Source: Cliona cf. orientalis (lineage: Eukaryota > Porifera > Demospongiae > Clionaida > Clionaidae). From it: a stretch of DNA of 64,000 bases. Below the pieces are notes generated by a model. That model searched no databases. It had not been told where the DNA came from and saw only the letters and a list, made by a program, of their open reading frames with translations. Below, piece by piece: positions 9,722 to 23,700 of the stretch. The translations under genes and the position numbers were made by a program. Numbering within the stretch: position 1 is the first letter of the stretch; the number at the start of each line of letters is the position of its first letter. The stretch covers positions 4,650,001 through 4,714,000 of the forward strand of contig OZ005689.1 of the NCBI GenBank assembly GCA_963930775.1, in the 5' to 3' direction.

Positions 9722-12700
9722 GTGTGGCTTGGTCACCTTGCTGACGAGATGAAGCACACCCTCCAAGAGTTACTAGTGGAGTGTGTGAAGGATGGCAAGT
9801 CGACAGACGGAGGGGTAAACCCTACTTGCTACCCATCCCAGATCCTCTGCCTGGCCGAACAGATTCTGTTCACAGAGCGCTGTGAGCAGGCCATTGGCTC
9901 CAACTCACTGACAGAGTTCATGATTGAACTGGAGTCCCAGCTGGACAGCTATACCAACACAGATATACAGGTACATATATACATATTTTACACGAGAGAC
10001 TTGAAGCGGTTTTATTATACTATATACAATGAAAATATTTTTCAGACGGTCATTTTTCTTATATAGTCCGTATCATTACATGAGGGCATGGATACGCATG
10101 TTGGATAAGCCCGGTTGCTATGAATGCGCGGCGCAGGCGGAGAGAGAGTCCGCACTACAAGGCTCAGGATTCAGATTGGTCAGAACTGTAGGGCCGTGTG
10201 CACAAAGAAGAGTGGCCTTAATGCCTCGGGCCATAGCTACAGCTAGAGACGCATTGTCAAACGATCGGCGCGAAAGTGCCGCGCGTTTCGAGAGGCCTGC
10301 TAAGCAGGCGCTGGTGCTAGCCACTGACCTTCGAGCGAAGCAAGAGGCGAGGTCTATTTTTTGTCATATCTGTCAGCAGTCCAGTAGCGACATTCGAGCA
10401 GAGCCATTGCACACTTAGTTGGAGCCAGAGCAATTGCTTGCTGTGAGGGGTTTGGCCAAGAATAATAAAGAGAAGAGAGTGTCCAATGCGCTATATGCTC
10501 CATACAACATGATTGCGTCGAGTAATGTGACTTCCCACCTTGCGCACATGACTCTCCCTAAGGGCTAAATACTTGATTTTTCATAAGAATGTAAAAAATA
10601 GGGGCGTTTTTTTTTGTGAATTTTGTGCTAGAATCTTCATGAACGCTCGTTTTATGTTGTTTTCTGCTAGCAGTTTCAGTCGAAATCGTGCATGCATTAG
10701 TTTGCACTCGAGGCCACACCCAGGACGTACTAGTTGAATCGAGCGCTCTTATTGGTCAATTTTTGAATTCCTGTTGCATAACTTTCCGCAGACATCTTAC
10801 TCAGAGCATATAGGGCATTGGACACTCTTCTCTCTCTTATTATCTACTCTTGGGTGTGGCCTGTACAATAATTGGTACAGGTTCAAAGTTTATGCTGTTT
10901 CCATCTGCGCATGCGCATTGTACTAATTGACAATCTTGCATAGGCAAGATACTGTTTGTGCATGAACTATAATATGTCTATGAGTATGTACTACTAGCCA
11001 CATTCTTTGGACATGGGTGCCATGATTGTGACATTAAATATGCTTGTATGAAGAGTAGAATATAATCTATGAAGCCATACAGTTTGTTATGTGACATACT
11101 AATTATTCACTGATTATTAATAAATTATTGATCCTTTATTAGAGGTTTGGTGCAAATTCCAGCTTCACAGCTTGTTCTAAAGTGAAGTTATTGATAAAAA
11201 GAAATAAAATTGCTGTATATTATATAGTCGCGGTGTCATTTTCTCTATGGAGAACGTGGAAAAGCAAAATTCCATCACAATTTGGATTTAGAATGAGATA
11301 ATTATCTCCCCAGTAGCAATTTACTTTTCTGTGGTTATGAGGTAATTATGGTGTAATTATGATGAAACCTATGGTGTAATCTCTAAGGTAATCTATGAGG
11401 TAATTATGAGAAAATTCAGGGCCTCGCTGGAGCCTTTCTAGGACTTGAAAATCAGTAAATATGTAGAGTATCTTACGCGTGTATCCAGCGAATACATTAT
11501 AAGCCGAGCACTACTTTCTCTGAGAAGTACTGTTGGTTGAACTTCACGTGTTTTCTTGGCTTACGTAATGCCGTGGATAAATAAAGCTAGCCTTGCGCTA
11601 TATATAGCACGCATTGTCACAAGGGGCTGGCCCGCGCGTGACTGCAGCAATGTGAAGTTCGGAAGGAATACTGTACTGTTGAGTTCGTCTCTGTGATTGA
11701 AGCATCGAAACTTGTTGCTATCAAGGCTGAGAGTCGATCTTAGACGCCATCTCCATGATTTCTGGGGCGAGCATCGATCGGTGTGTACGCATTTTATTGA
11801 CGACCTTTTACCACATGCACCATTACACTATGCAGCTACTGGGGAGATGGTCAAGGGTTCATATAAAATTAATGTCAAATTTGCACCAATATGTATCTAT
11901 TGAAACTACCTGAGCACAATAGGTATTGTATTTGTATGGTTTCAATTTTGGTTGGAAATGGCTACCAAGAGTATATAAGAGAGAGGGAGAGTGTCGAACT
12001 GCACGTTATTATTCATGTGTAACAAGCTACATACCGCGATACACAATGTCATGACATTGTAAGTTTGCTTTAATACATACAGTATCAGTGGGGTCATGTA
12101 ATCACGTACTGTGGAATGTCATGACATTATGAATAACCAACTGCTAGGGGGATGCATATGCATCATGATATTATAGAGAAAATGGACCAGGTCCTAGGCA
12201 CATAATTATAGCTAGCTATATTACAGCCTCAAACCTCCAATTATCATGTAGCATTAGTAAATAAAGACATTATTTGCTACAATTTCATCAACTTTGATTA
12301 TGTAAAATCAAGTAAAATCAAGTTCGTGGCAACCAGGATAAATATGTTTCATCAATACAATCTTTTCCTCTGCTTCTTATAGAAAGACTGGAATAGGATG
12401 AGCTAGTGCGATTCTATCGTGCTTCAGCCAGCCAATAGCCTTGATAATATCAGGAGAATTGCCATCCCATGGCCAGCTGCTTGAGCCTTGGGCCGTTTTC
12501 AACTCCCACTCTCTTGGAAGTCCAAGAACATCGTGACACAAATGTATCCATCTCTCTATAATAACCCCTCAGATAATTTCAGCTCGTTACTATCACTGGC
12601 ATTAAGCAAGTCCAAAAGTTGAGGGGTGGATGCAAGCTTATCGCTTTTGTACACCTCGGGAAACACATATGAACAGATACCTTGTACGTGTGTTTGTGGG

Positions 12701-15700
12701 GTGATCATTTCAGTGAGGAGAGAGTTAAATTTTGAACACGTAAGGTAATGGTCGTCATGCGCATGCGCATACGCCCGCACTGCACCATCAATCTGAGAGA
12801 CAACTCGAGTGTAGGCAAGGCATAAAACTGGAAAGGTGAGTGCTGTACCACTCTAGCAAGGCTCAGGTCCACGATTAACATCACTGGTAGACTCCACTTT
12901 CCTGAGCATGAAGATGACTGCATGGAGGTTTATCCCCTCAGGGCCTGGCTACAGGTACTTGAACTCATGGTCATGGCATGTGAACTACTAAATATAGTAT
13001 AGGTGATCAACTTTACTGTAGCTATTATACTAGCAATCTGTGATACTTTCACTGTCGTGATAGCTTCTCAGGCCTAGCTATTGGGGTACCAACCCCATAT
13101 GCGCATGCATACCTGTTTGCTTTCAAAGAAATCTTGTGACTTTTGCAAAAGCTCGCCCCACACAGATGATTTTTATCATCACTAGTACTGGTATTATATG
13201 TAATAAGTGTTTATTGCAAGTTTTTACTCAAGTGGGTGCAAATTCCCCAGGCAAAATTCAATGTGAGCAACCACATAGCTTGATAAGGTAGGGAAGCTAA
13301 TTGCTAGAGGGGAGCAAATCATGAAAATTATAGTCATTCATACATGAAATACAAAGATTTCCTGATCCATGATTAGAGGTAGTTCCATGTTGGTTTTATT
13401 TTCCTCTGCAGTCTTCTAGTGGAGCACCTCGTGACATCACAGCCCATGTGCTGGAGCTAAAGCTAAAGGCTCTCATTCTCGACACTGTCCACAACATTGA
13501 TATTGTTCAAATGCTGGTTAGAGACAACATCAGAAGCACAGGGAACTGGCTCTGGCAGAAACAACTGAGATGCTACCTTAGCAAAGGTACATACAGTAAA
13601 TGTATTTATGAGCTCTGTAAGGAGTGTACCGGATATTGCAAACAATATAATTATGATTTATCATTTTTATATGATCAAATCTCCTTACTCTCCCCTCGTC
13701 ATAGTGAATTTACTCCGTTTATGATCCTTTACTTTTTCTCTCCATTCCCATTCTCTCCACACATATTATGCACTCATTCACGTGCACACACACACTTAGG
13801 TCTCTGTCTGTTACGTATGGTAGATGCTGAGTTCTCGTACACCTACGAATACCAGGGCAATGCTGCCAAGCTGGTGCACACGCCTCTCACTGACAAGTGC
13901 TACCTCACTCTCACGCAGGGCATGCATATGGGCCTGGGGGGAAACCCCTATGGACCGGCTGGCACTGGGAAGACAGAATCGGTCAAAGCACTGGGTGGAC
14001 TCTTTGGAAGACAAGTACGTAAGGCATGGTATTTCTATAAAGATTCAGATCTCCCTATGAAGATCAATTGCAATTGTACCTGTCCTTTTGACCTTCTCAT
14101 TCTTACATAATATTTTGCTATAGTGGGATAGTATTAATTTGAGGAAGCGGGAGTCATGCATAGATTCATGGTTAGGAGCATTGGGTAGTTTACTATTGCT
14201 ATAATTTTCAACCCTCCATTGTACTTCACTAGAAGCAGCAAAGTACATGTGCATGTCCTATAGACAGTAAAAATTCACACTAACTACATATGAGCTCAGT
14301 AAAAAGAACTTCCTGATCATTTTTGTTTTAATTACCACTGACACAGGTGCTGGTATTCAACTGCGATGAAGGCATTGATGTCAAGTCAATGGGTAGGATA
14401 TTCATCGGTCTGGTCAAGTGTGGTGCTTGGGGATGTTTTGATGAGTTCAATCGTCTCGAGGAGGCGGTGCTCTCGGCTGTCTCTATGCAGATTCAGACCA
14501 TCCAGGCAACGCTGAGGGTCAGGGCAGCCCAGTGTGAGCTGTTGGACAGACAAGTAAGAAGTAGTTTGTAAACTTGCAAACTTTAATGTACAGCAGGTAA
14601 CAGTCAGTACATGGCAGCTATGTACATATAGATATCAATGTACTCTGTACTATAGAGAAAAGCTCATACGTGCGTCTAGAACACATCCTAATCCTTCGTG
14701 ATTCTGTTGTACAGTTGAAATGGCTATATAGTGTCGATTTTATGCGTAGTATCAACACATTCATGGCTTCTCTTCTGCAATACATGTGTAAACGTAGGTC
14801 AATCTAGATCCTAATTCTGGGATCTTCATCACAATGAACCCAGCTGGTAAAGGCTATGGAGGAAGACAGAAGCTGCCGGACAACTTGAAGCAGCTGTTCC
14901 GTCCCGTGGCCATGTCCCGACCTGATAATGAACAAATTGCTGAAGTTATACTCTTTTCTGAGGGCTTCAAAGAGGCCAAGCCGATTGGACGGAAGCTGGT
15001 GGCTGTTTTCAACCTCTCAAAGTGAGTGATGTAGTCTCTCTTGTATGGTATGTAGCAAGATGAGTTTCAACTGCCAGAATACAGTTTACGACTTACTGCA
15101 TGTTTTGTTTTCCAGAGAGCTCCTGTCTCCGCAGCAGCACTATGACTGGGGACTGAGGGCACTGAAGACCGTCCTGAGGGGGTGTGGCTCACTATTGGAT
15201 CAAGAAAAATCACACCATGGTGGAAAGAAAGGTATGCCATTTACGTAATTAATTTTATTGTATACATGTACATGTCAGCTTTATTCTGGACTTCTCATTG
15301 CGTTAGCATTGCCCCACAGTTAAAGGTTGGTTGGTGCATGATATTATGTCCATTGTCATTGCCTCTTAGTCCACAATGGATAAGGTGATATTATTTCTGA
15401 TGTGCTCTACAATAATATTATTGAAGTTATTATACATGTCACTTTTTTTTACAGTTGACCCATCTGTGGAATACCGGCTGGTTGTGCAAGCTCTTAGACT
15501 GAACACTCTCTCCAAGTTGACGTTTGCTGACAGCAAGCGGTTTGACCAGCTTGTCCAGGATGTGTTCCCAGGAGTCCCATTCCAAGATGTGGAGTATGCA
15601 GAACTGGAATCGGCCCTTAGGGAGGCATGCTTAGAACAGAACTTAGTGACTATCGATGCTCAGGTGAGAAAGACAGCATAGTGAAACTATAGGCACTACA

Positions 15701-17649
15701 TGTACATGTACATGTACATTGTCAATGATCATCATGTGTATAAAAGAATGATAAGACAAGATCAGCATTGTACTATATAACATGTTATTTCAGCCTCTAA
15801 GATGGTAACTGGTTTGTATACTTATCGATTTGGTGCTAACTTGATTATTTTTAGATCCACAAAGCCCTTGAGCTCCACGAGCAGCTAAAGCAGCGGATGG
15901 GTGTGGTCATAGTGGGTCCCTCAGGCTCCGGTAAGAGCACGGTGTGGCGACTGCTCAAGGCAGGGCTCATCAAGAGGGGACAGGCAGTCAAGGACTACAC
16001 CATGAACCCAAAGGCCATGCCAAGGACGCAAGTATGTACACCTGTAACTTTGATGATGGCTACAATAATATAAAACAACTTCGGAATAAGGCAGCTATGG
16101 ATCAGAATGTTTGAGCCACATGAATATCATTAAGTATCCTGTTCAATCTTGGTCCCCTCTTGGTAGTTCTCTACATTAATGAGTAGGTGTAACATAGTAG
16201 AAAGTTCCAGGATCTAGCTGGAATCTGTAATCTTGCACCACCATAACTGTACATGTATCATGTGCATCTTTATTTTTCTTTCTGATAGTTGTTGGGTCAA
16301 ATTGATGTTGATACTCGTGAGTGGACGGATGGAGTGCTGACGTTTAGTGCTCGTCAGGTGGTGAAGGAGCCAGGTGAGGTGCAGTCATGGATCGTATGTG
16401 ATGGAGACATCGACCCGGAGTGGATTGAATCACTCAACTCAGTACTGGATGACAACAGGTCACTGATGCATGTGGTTGACCGTAGCCTTGAGCCCAGCTT
16501 TAGGGCTGGATACGAGGCTAGTTAATTGTTTGATAGTCAATTTCCCAGTGGATATTGTGAAGTGTAACTTTCCAGGTATTTGAGGCAACATAATATTATT
16601 ATACATAGATTATAGAGTTGCTATAAACATGTACACTTACATATGTAGCCCAGTAGCTGCTCCATAATAAAATATTCACATAGCCTTGGGCATACATTCT
16701 AGTTTGGTGCTAATCCCTGACCCCATATCAAAGTTGATGCAGTATGGTTTGATATTCTACTTTTATGCTACAATTCAACTTTCCCTTGATATTTTCAGGC
16801 TTTTGACGATGCCATCTGGTGAGAGAATCCAGTTTGGTCCCAATGTGAACTTCCTGTTTGAGTCACATGATCTGTCATGTGCTTCACCTGCCACCATTTC
16901 AAGAATGGGAATGATCTTCCTAAGGTATCTATGATGAAATCGTGAATGTTCCACACAAGTGCCCAATACCTATCTGGGTACATGCACATGTAACCATATG
17001 CCCTGTGATAGAGTGTTTCTCTCTTTACCATATCTTTATGTCTGAATTCTCTGTGCAATACTTTTGTTAATCATATACATATTTTAGTGATGAAGACACT
17101 GATGTACGAGCTCTCATCTCAGCATGGCTCAAGTCCCTACCTGGAGCCACTGACGAACAACAGCTTCACCCTGTGCACTCTCAGTTAGAAGGATGGCTTG
17201 AGGACTACTTCTACCGAGCTCTGGACTGGGTCATGAAAGCCAATGATTTTGTTGTGGAAACCACACTAGTGGGTGTAGCTATGAATGGCCTTTCTCACTT
17301 GATGGGTGTGTCCTGTAAGGCAGAGTTTGTGTGTGCCCTGATTCGAGGCCTTGGAGGCAATCTTCAGCTGTCGACAAGAGAGAAGTTTGCCAAAGAGGTG
17401 TTTCAGTGGGCACATGAGTCGCCTCCTGACGGCAGGAGACCTCTAGATACCTACTTTGACCCACTCTCAGGAAGACTAGCAACTTACCAATTGCAGGTAC
17501 ATGCATATGAAGATTGTATTAACTTAAAGTATTTTTATCATTGGCATGCACACCTGCATAATTTATTATTTTCTCTCTCTCTCACACACACACACACATG
17601 TAATCTCATTGTATTTTTTATCATTGGCATGCACACCTGCATAATTTGT

Positions 17650-17725
<76 letters not shown>

Positions 17726-20700
17726 ACGCCTTACAGGTCCCAGATAATCTCACTATCTCAGATCTGTCCAACCAACAAGGCTCTTTACCTATCGTTCTCA
17801 CTCCTGACGTCCAGCGTGGCCTGGCCATGTTCCATCCATGGCTACAGAGCAACAACAAGCACCCATTCATCGTGGTCGGTCCAGAGGGCTGTGGAAAGGA
17901 ACTACTACTGAGGCACAGCTTTGAGGAGCTCAGGTCTGTTCAGGTGGCTGTGGTTCACTGCAGTGCTCAGACTTCAGCCATGCACATCATCCAAAAGCTT
18001 TCACAGGTAAAATTTTATGCTTAGCAAAATGGAGGTCCAGCATATCAGTAAACGTGGTTGACCAGTAATTAATTTTTATCAAAACATTGATCTGCCAGAA
18101 AACTGCTCTGAACCACTAAGTTATCCACTGTTTGCTTGTATTTCTCCATAGATTTGTATGATCATCTCCACGAACACTGGTAGAGTATATCGACCCAAGG
18201 ACTGTGAGAGGCTCATTGTCTATCTCAAGGATCTCAACCTACCGAAGCCAGACAAGTGGGGAACCAGCCAACTTATTGCTTTCCTCCAGCAGGTATAATT
18301 TATGCACTCATAGTACCTGTAGATTCAACATTCTGACCTCCAGTGACCATCAGTCAATTTAAAATTATTTGTGTGTTGTACTATAGGTGCTGACCTATCG
18401 TGGTTTCTATGACAGCAACTTGGAGTGGGTGGGGCTAGAGAGTGTACAGATCGTGGCGTCTATGAATGCTGGCTCCACCCTCGGTAGACACACCCTCTCC
18501 ACCAGATTCACTTCTGTTGTTAGAATTTGCTGTGTAGGGTGAGTCAGAATGTACATGCAGCCTTAATGAACATGCCAGTCCTTACATGTAGCTACTATTA
18601 TACTCGATAGCTAAACTTGAATTAGTACAGTCATCTGTAGTGATTTATAAAATACTTTGGGTTGCTAAAAAGGAACATGAGTAATTTTTAAAAAATTGTT
18701 ACTGGTAAATTCTAGCTCAATGAACTAGTGAGTACATTTATGATGAATATCTTGTGCATAACATTAGATTTATTATTACTCCTCATTCTCCAGATATCCA
18801 GACACTGAGCAGCTGCAGACAGTGTATGGTACCTACCTCCTCCCAGTGCTTCAGCACAGCCTCTCCTCTCATCCATTTTGGGGATCTACAGCTCGTACCC
18901 ATGCCCTGGCTGGGTCCATGGTGCAAGTCTATGAACAGGTGAACTTTATATTACCAAAGCTTCATGAAATTCATAGTGCCAATTGAAATAAATTCCTTCC
19001 AATCTTATTATCTTTGGAGAATCTCTGCATACTTCTCCCACACATATTTGCATGGAGATGCCACTGCTTTTGATTTATAGTCACATTTGAGCAAATTTAA
19101 TATAGGTGTATTTTCACTTTCTTTGCTAGTACAAGGAGTTACATAAGTCCTCAGTATCTTTTAGATCATCCTTGCTCCTGACTATCCCAATTTCATAACT
19201 AATGAGAGTAATATTAAAGTCCGTATATGCACTTTCTCTCAGGTTCGGAAGCATTTTACTGTGGATGATCATTCGCACTATGTATTCACTCCTCGAGACT
19301 TGACCCAGTGGGTGCTTGGACTGATTCGATACCCCCTAGCCCAGGATACAAATGGTGGGGGTAATGGACTCTCCTCTCAGGTATAGCACAAAATGATACA
19401 CACACAAAAACGAAATGCATGAACATGTACAATAAGCATCATATTCATCAATGTGATCTCCACGTATAATTTCTTAGGAGGTATTGCTGGAGATGTGGGC
19501 ATACGAGGCTCGAAGATTGTTCCGAGATCGACTTGTGGGAGAGAAAGCCGTAGACCAATTTGATGCCATTTTGGGCTCAGTGCTGCAATCTGATTGGTCA
19601 GCCAGCCTTTCGTCACTAGATCAGGATGGTGGAGTATTTTATGTGACTTGGGGAAGCACCCAATCGTCAAAAGCAGATGGATTGGGAAATTCGTTTGGAC
19701 GTCCATTGGGCCGACTGTCAGCCACTGATATGCAGGCAGTGGTAGCTAAAGCTGTTACTACTTTTGGTGAGCTTCCTCTCTCTCACTCATTCTTGCATGC
19801 AGTATTGGTTAATACACGGTACAGAAAACAGCACTCTATGGTGCTTAATTTATCCCAATTAGTGAACCAAAAAAATATTATATACGCACCTCTAATCTAA
19901 TCATAGGTCGTGAAAACCAAGAACTCGACATCATTCTCTTCCATGAAGTCCTGGACCACATTGCTCGATTTGATCGTGTCCTCACATCTCCTGGAGGTTC
20001 GCTCCTCTTAAGTGGGCGGAGTGGAGTGGGAAGAAGGACTGCCCTCCTTTTGACGGCTCACATGCACCAGCTTGACATTGTCACCCCACATATCTCTCGC
20101 AATTATGGCCTTAAGCAGTTCAAGAATGACTTGAAAAATGTGAGTTTAAAAGAATTTCAACGGACGGTGTATGTACCGTATCCTCCCGAAAATAAGCCCC
20201 CTCCCCTCTTTGACCATCAAGTTCTTGCACAGGTATGTTTGCCTCAATTATAAGCCCCCTCCCACCAAGTAGATAGACTGCACATATACACGCGCGCGAG
20301 CACGTAAGTAACCCCACCCTTCAATTGACTACGAGTACAAAGATGGTGCTGGTTGTTTTGAAATCATTCTGTTATGATGGCACTTCTAGTTTGGTGACGA
20401 CACCTACGAGCCGGTCAAGATGCTTTTACTTTCCTCTAAAGACGTACACACACGGAACAACAAGTCCTTTTCCCACCGCCGATCCTCGTGTTGCTGTCTA
20501 CTTGACAGGTCATCTCGTTGCTGCTCTTTTGGAGAAAAGATGAGCAAACTCTGTCCCGCGGTACGTGACCAACGATGGTGGCTAAGGGGGGCTTATATTC
20601 GAGGGAAAGTGCATATTCGAAAATAAGCCCCCTCCCCAGTCTAGGTCATGTCTACTGCTGAAAAAGGGGGGCTTATTTTCGGGAGGATACGGTATATGCA

Positions 20701-23700
20701 TGCATATATTTTGTAATTCAAAGGGAGTTATCATACTAATTCTGAGCCTTATGCATATTCTCAGTAGTATTCCAGTGTAACTCAGAGTACAAGTTATATC
20801 CTTGGTTTAAATTATGTACACTGCAGGTTATGTTTCAGACAGGCGTGGAGGGAACAGAGCTTATTCTACTCCTAGAAGACCACCAATTCATCCACCCCAC
20901 CATCCTAGAGCTCATCAACAGTCTCCTCAGTGCTGGAGAGGTGCCAGGTCTCTATACACCCGAAGAACTGGAGCCCCTTCTCTCTCCTTTAAGAGACCTC
21001 ATGTCTCAGGAAGGCTACAGAGGAACAGCATTGTCCTATTTTTCTAAGCGTGTCAAAGCAAATCTCCACATCGTGCTTATCATGGATTCATCTGCTGAGA
21101 ACTTTACAGCATACTGCGAATCCAATCCAGCATTCTATACAAGCTGTGCCTTCCAGTCCATGGAGGGATGGTCAAAACAGAGCATGCTTCGTGTGCCAAA
21201 AATGTATCTGAGAAACACGATTGGTACAAAACTTTTGCATAAACAGGTGAGCACCGAACGACCTGTTACTGGTGGAGACGGCCTCTTCAAGGCCTTTCTG
21301 TACATTCATGAATCGTGCTTGCATCTAGGAGCCACGCCAAGAAAATATATCACCTTCTTGAAGACGTACATGTCTGTGTATCAGAAAAGAAAGGAAGCCA
21401 TCAAGAACAAGCAGAGTCACTTGCAGGCTGGAGTGTCCAAGTTAAACGAAGCCACAGCTCTTGTGGATGAGCTCAAGAGCAAAGCTGCCAAACAGAGAAC
21501 TTTGCTGGCAGAGAAGCAGTCTGAGGCTGATGCTGCTCTGCGTGATATCACAGCCAGCATGCAAACAGCCACCGAACAGAGAAACCAGGTGGAAATACTT
21601 AAGCAGAGGCAATCGGAGGAGAGAGTGAAACTTGAAAAAAGAAAGAAGGCAATAGACATTGAGCTGTCCGAGATTGAGCCACTAGTTCAAGAAGCTAGAA
21701 AAGCTGTCGGAAATATCAAACCAGAGACACTCTCTGAGATTCGAGCACTTAGAGCTCCACCAGAAGTCATCAGAGACATTCTCGAAGGAGTCTTGAGGAC
21801 AATGGGTGTGTTTGATACATCATGGGGAAGCATGAGAAGCTTCTTGGCTCGTAGAGGTGTCAAAGAGGACATTCAAAATTTTGATGCCAGAAAGATAAAT
21901 CCCGATATCCGTGAAAGTGTTCAAGAGTTACTCGAGAAGAATAAGAAGTCATTTGATCCAGCTGTTGCCAAGAGAGCTAGTGCTGCTGCTGCACCACTTG
22001 CTTCGTGGGTGAGAGCAAATATTCGCTATTCTTATGTTTTGGAGAAGATCGAGCCTCTGGAACAGGAGCAAGCAGTTTTGAAAGCCAACCTCGACAAATC
22101 AGAACACAAGCTAGCAAAATTAGCAGATGCACTGGAGAAACTCGATCAAAAGGTGAAAGAGATGAGGGACAGATTTGAGTTATTGACTACCGAGGCAGCG
22201 AAACTGAAAATTGAAGTTGAAAAGGAAGAAGAGATCATAACTGCTGCCGAGAATTTAGTAGGAAAGCTAGAAGGTGAGCACAAGAGGTGGTCTGGACAAG
22301 TGGGAGAACTAGCTCAAGAACTAGAACAGCTACCCAGAAGAGCTATCCTTGCAGCTGGCTTTATCTGCTACCTCAGCCAAGCACCAGAAGACGAACGAAA
22401 ACAGAAGTTAAGTGACTGGCTACAGTGTGTGGAACTAGAAAACTTTGATCTGAGAAGGTTTCTGAGCACTGAAAGTGAGCAACTTGTATGGAAAGGTGAA
22501 GGATTGCCATCTGATGATTTAAGCATGGAGAATGCCCTGGTTATTTTGCAAGGTCAGCAGTGTCCCTTCTTAGTCGACCCATCTCAGAGAGCCACAGAGT
22601 GGTTGAAGAACCACCTCAAGGAGTCACGCTTGGAAGTGATCAATCAGCAGGATTCAAATTTCACTACTGCTCTGGAGCTGGCCGTGAGATTTGGAAAGAC
22701 TCTTATCATACAGGAGGTGGATGGAGTTGAGCCTCTACTTTTTCCACTGCTTCGTAAGGACCTGGTCAGTCAGGGACCAAGGTTTGTGGTACAGCTCGGT
22801 GATAAGACCATAGACTACAATGAGAGCTTTAGGCTTTTCTTAGCTACTCGTAATCCTTTGCCCGAAATACCACCGGATGCTGCTAGCATTATCACTAAGG
22901 TAAATTTCACTACAACTAGAGCTGGCCTTACATCACAGCTCCTTGCTGCCACCATTCAGAATGAAAAGCCTGAGCTAGAGCAGAGAAAGACAGAGCTTTT
23001 GAAGACTGAGGAAGACATGAAGGTTCAACTCTCCAATCTTGAAGAATCTCTTCTCCATGAGCTCGCCACAGCAGAGGGTAATATCCTCGAAAACAAAGTT
23101 CTCTTGGAGTCACTTAATCTGACTAAGGCAAAGAGCTCAACCATCGCTGAATCTCTGGCTGAGTCTATGGAGCTCCAGTATTCCTTGGATAGTGAGAGAG
23201 ACAGCTACCTACCTTTGTCAAAATTCGGAAGTACCCTCTTCTTTGTCATCAGTGACCTCTCCAAGCTCAACAACATGTACAGGATCAGTCTCGCTTCCTT
23301 CTTGAGGCTTTTTTGCCGAGCTTTGCAAAACAAGCAAGACTCTGGTAATGTTGAGCTGCGTATTCGTGCTCTCACAACTACTCTTCAATCACTCGTGTAT
23401 GAATATGTCTGTCGGTCACTATTCAAGGCAGACAGGCTTATGTTTGCACTTCACTTGGTGCATGGAATGTATCCGCACCTATTTGGCCAGAATGAGTGGA
23501 TGGCCTTCACAGGGCAGCTGGTTGGTCAAGCTGCACTGAGGAGACAAGAATCATTCAGAGAGGGGCTTCCTTCGTGGGTAAATTCAGAGAGAGCTCAAGC
23601 TGTGTCTCTCCTGAAAATGAATTTCCCTACTTTATCCAATACTCTTGATCTCTCAAATGCCGACAGTTGGAGGATATTCTCCAAGAGCTCACACTGTGAG

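Noticed and set aside
10029..10418. 129-codon open frame on the + strand
   Set aside because: It lies across dispersed repeat R1, is Arg/Ala-rich without any domain, and is interrupted in the other R1 copies.
21417..23113. Antisense open frames across the giant dynein exon
   Set aside because: They are shadows of the strongly conserved + strand dynein frame and have no domain signal.
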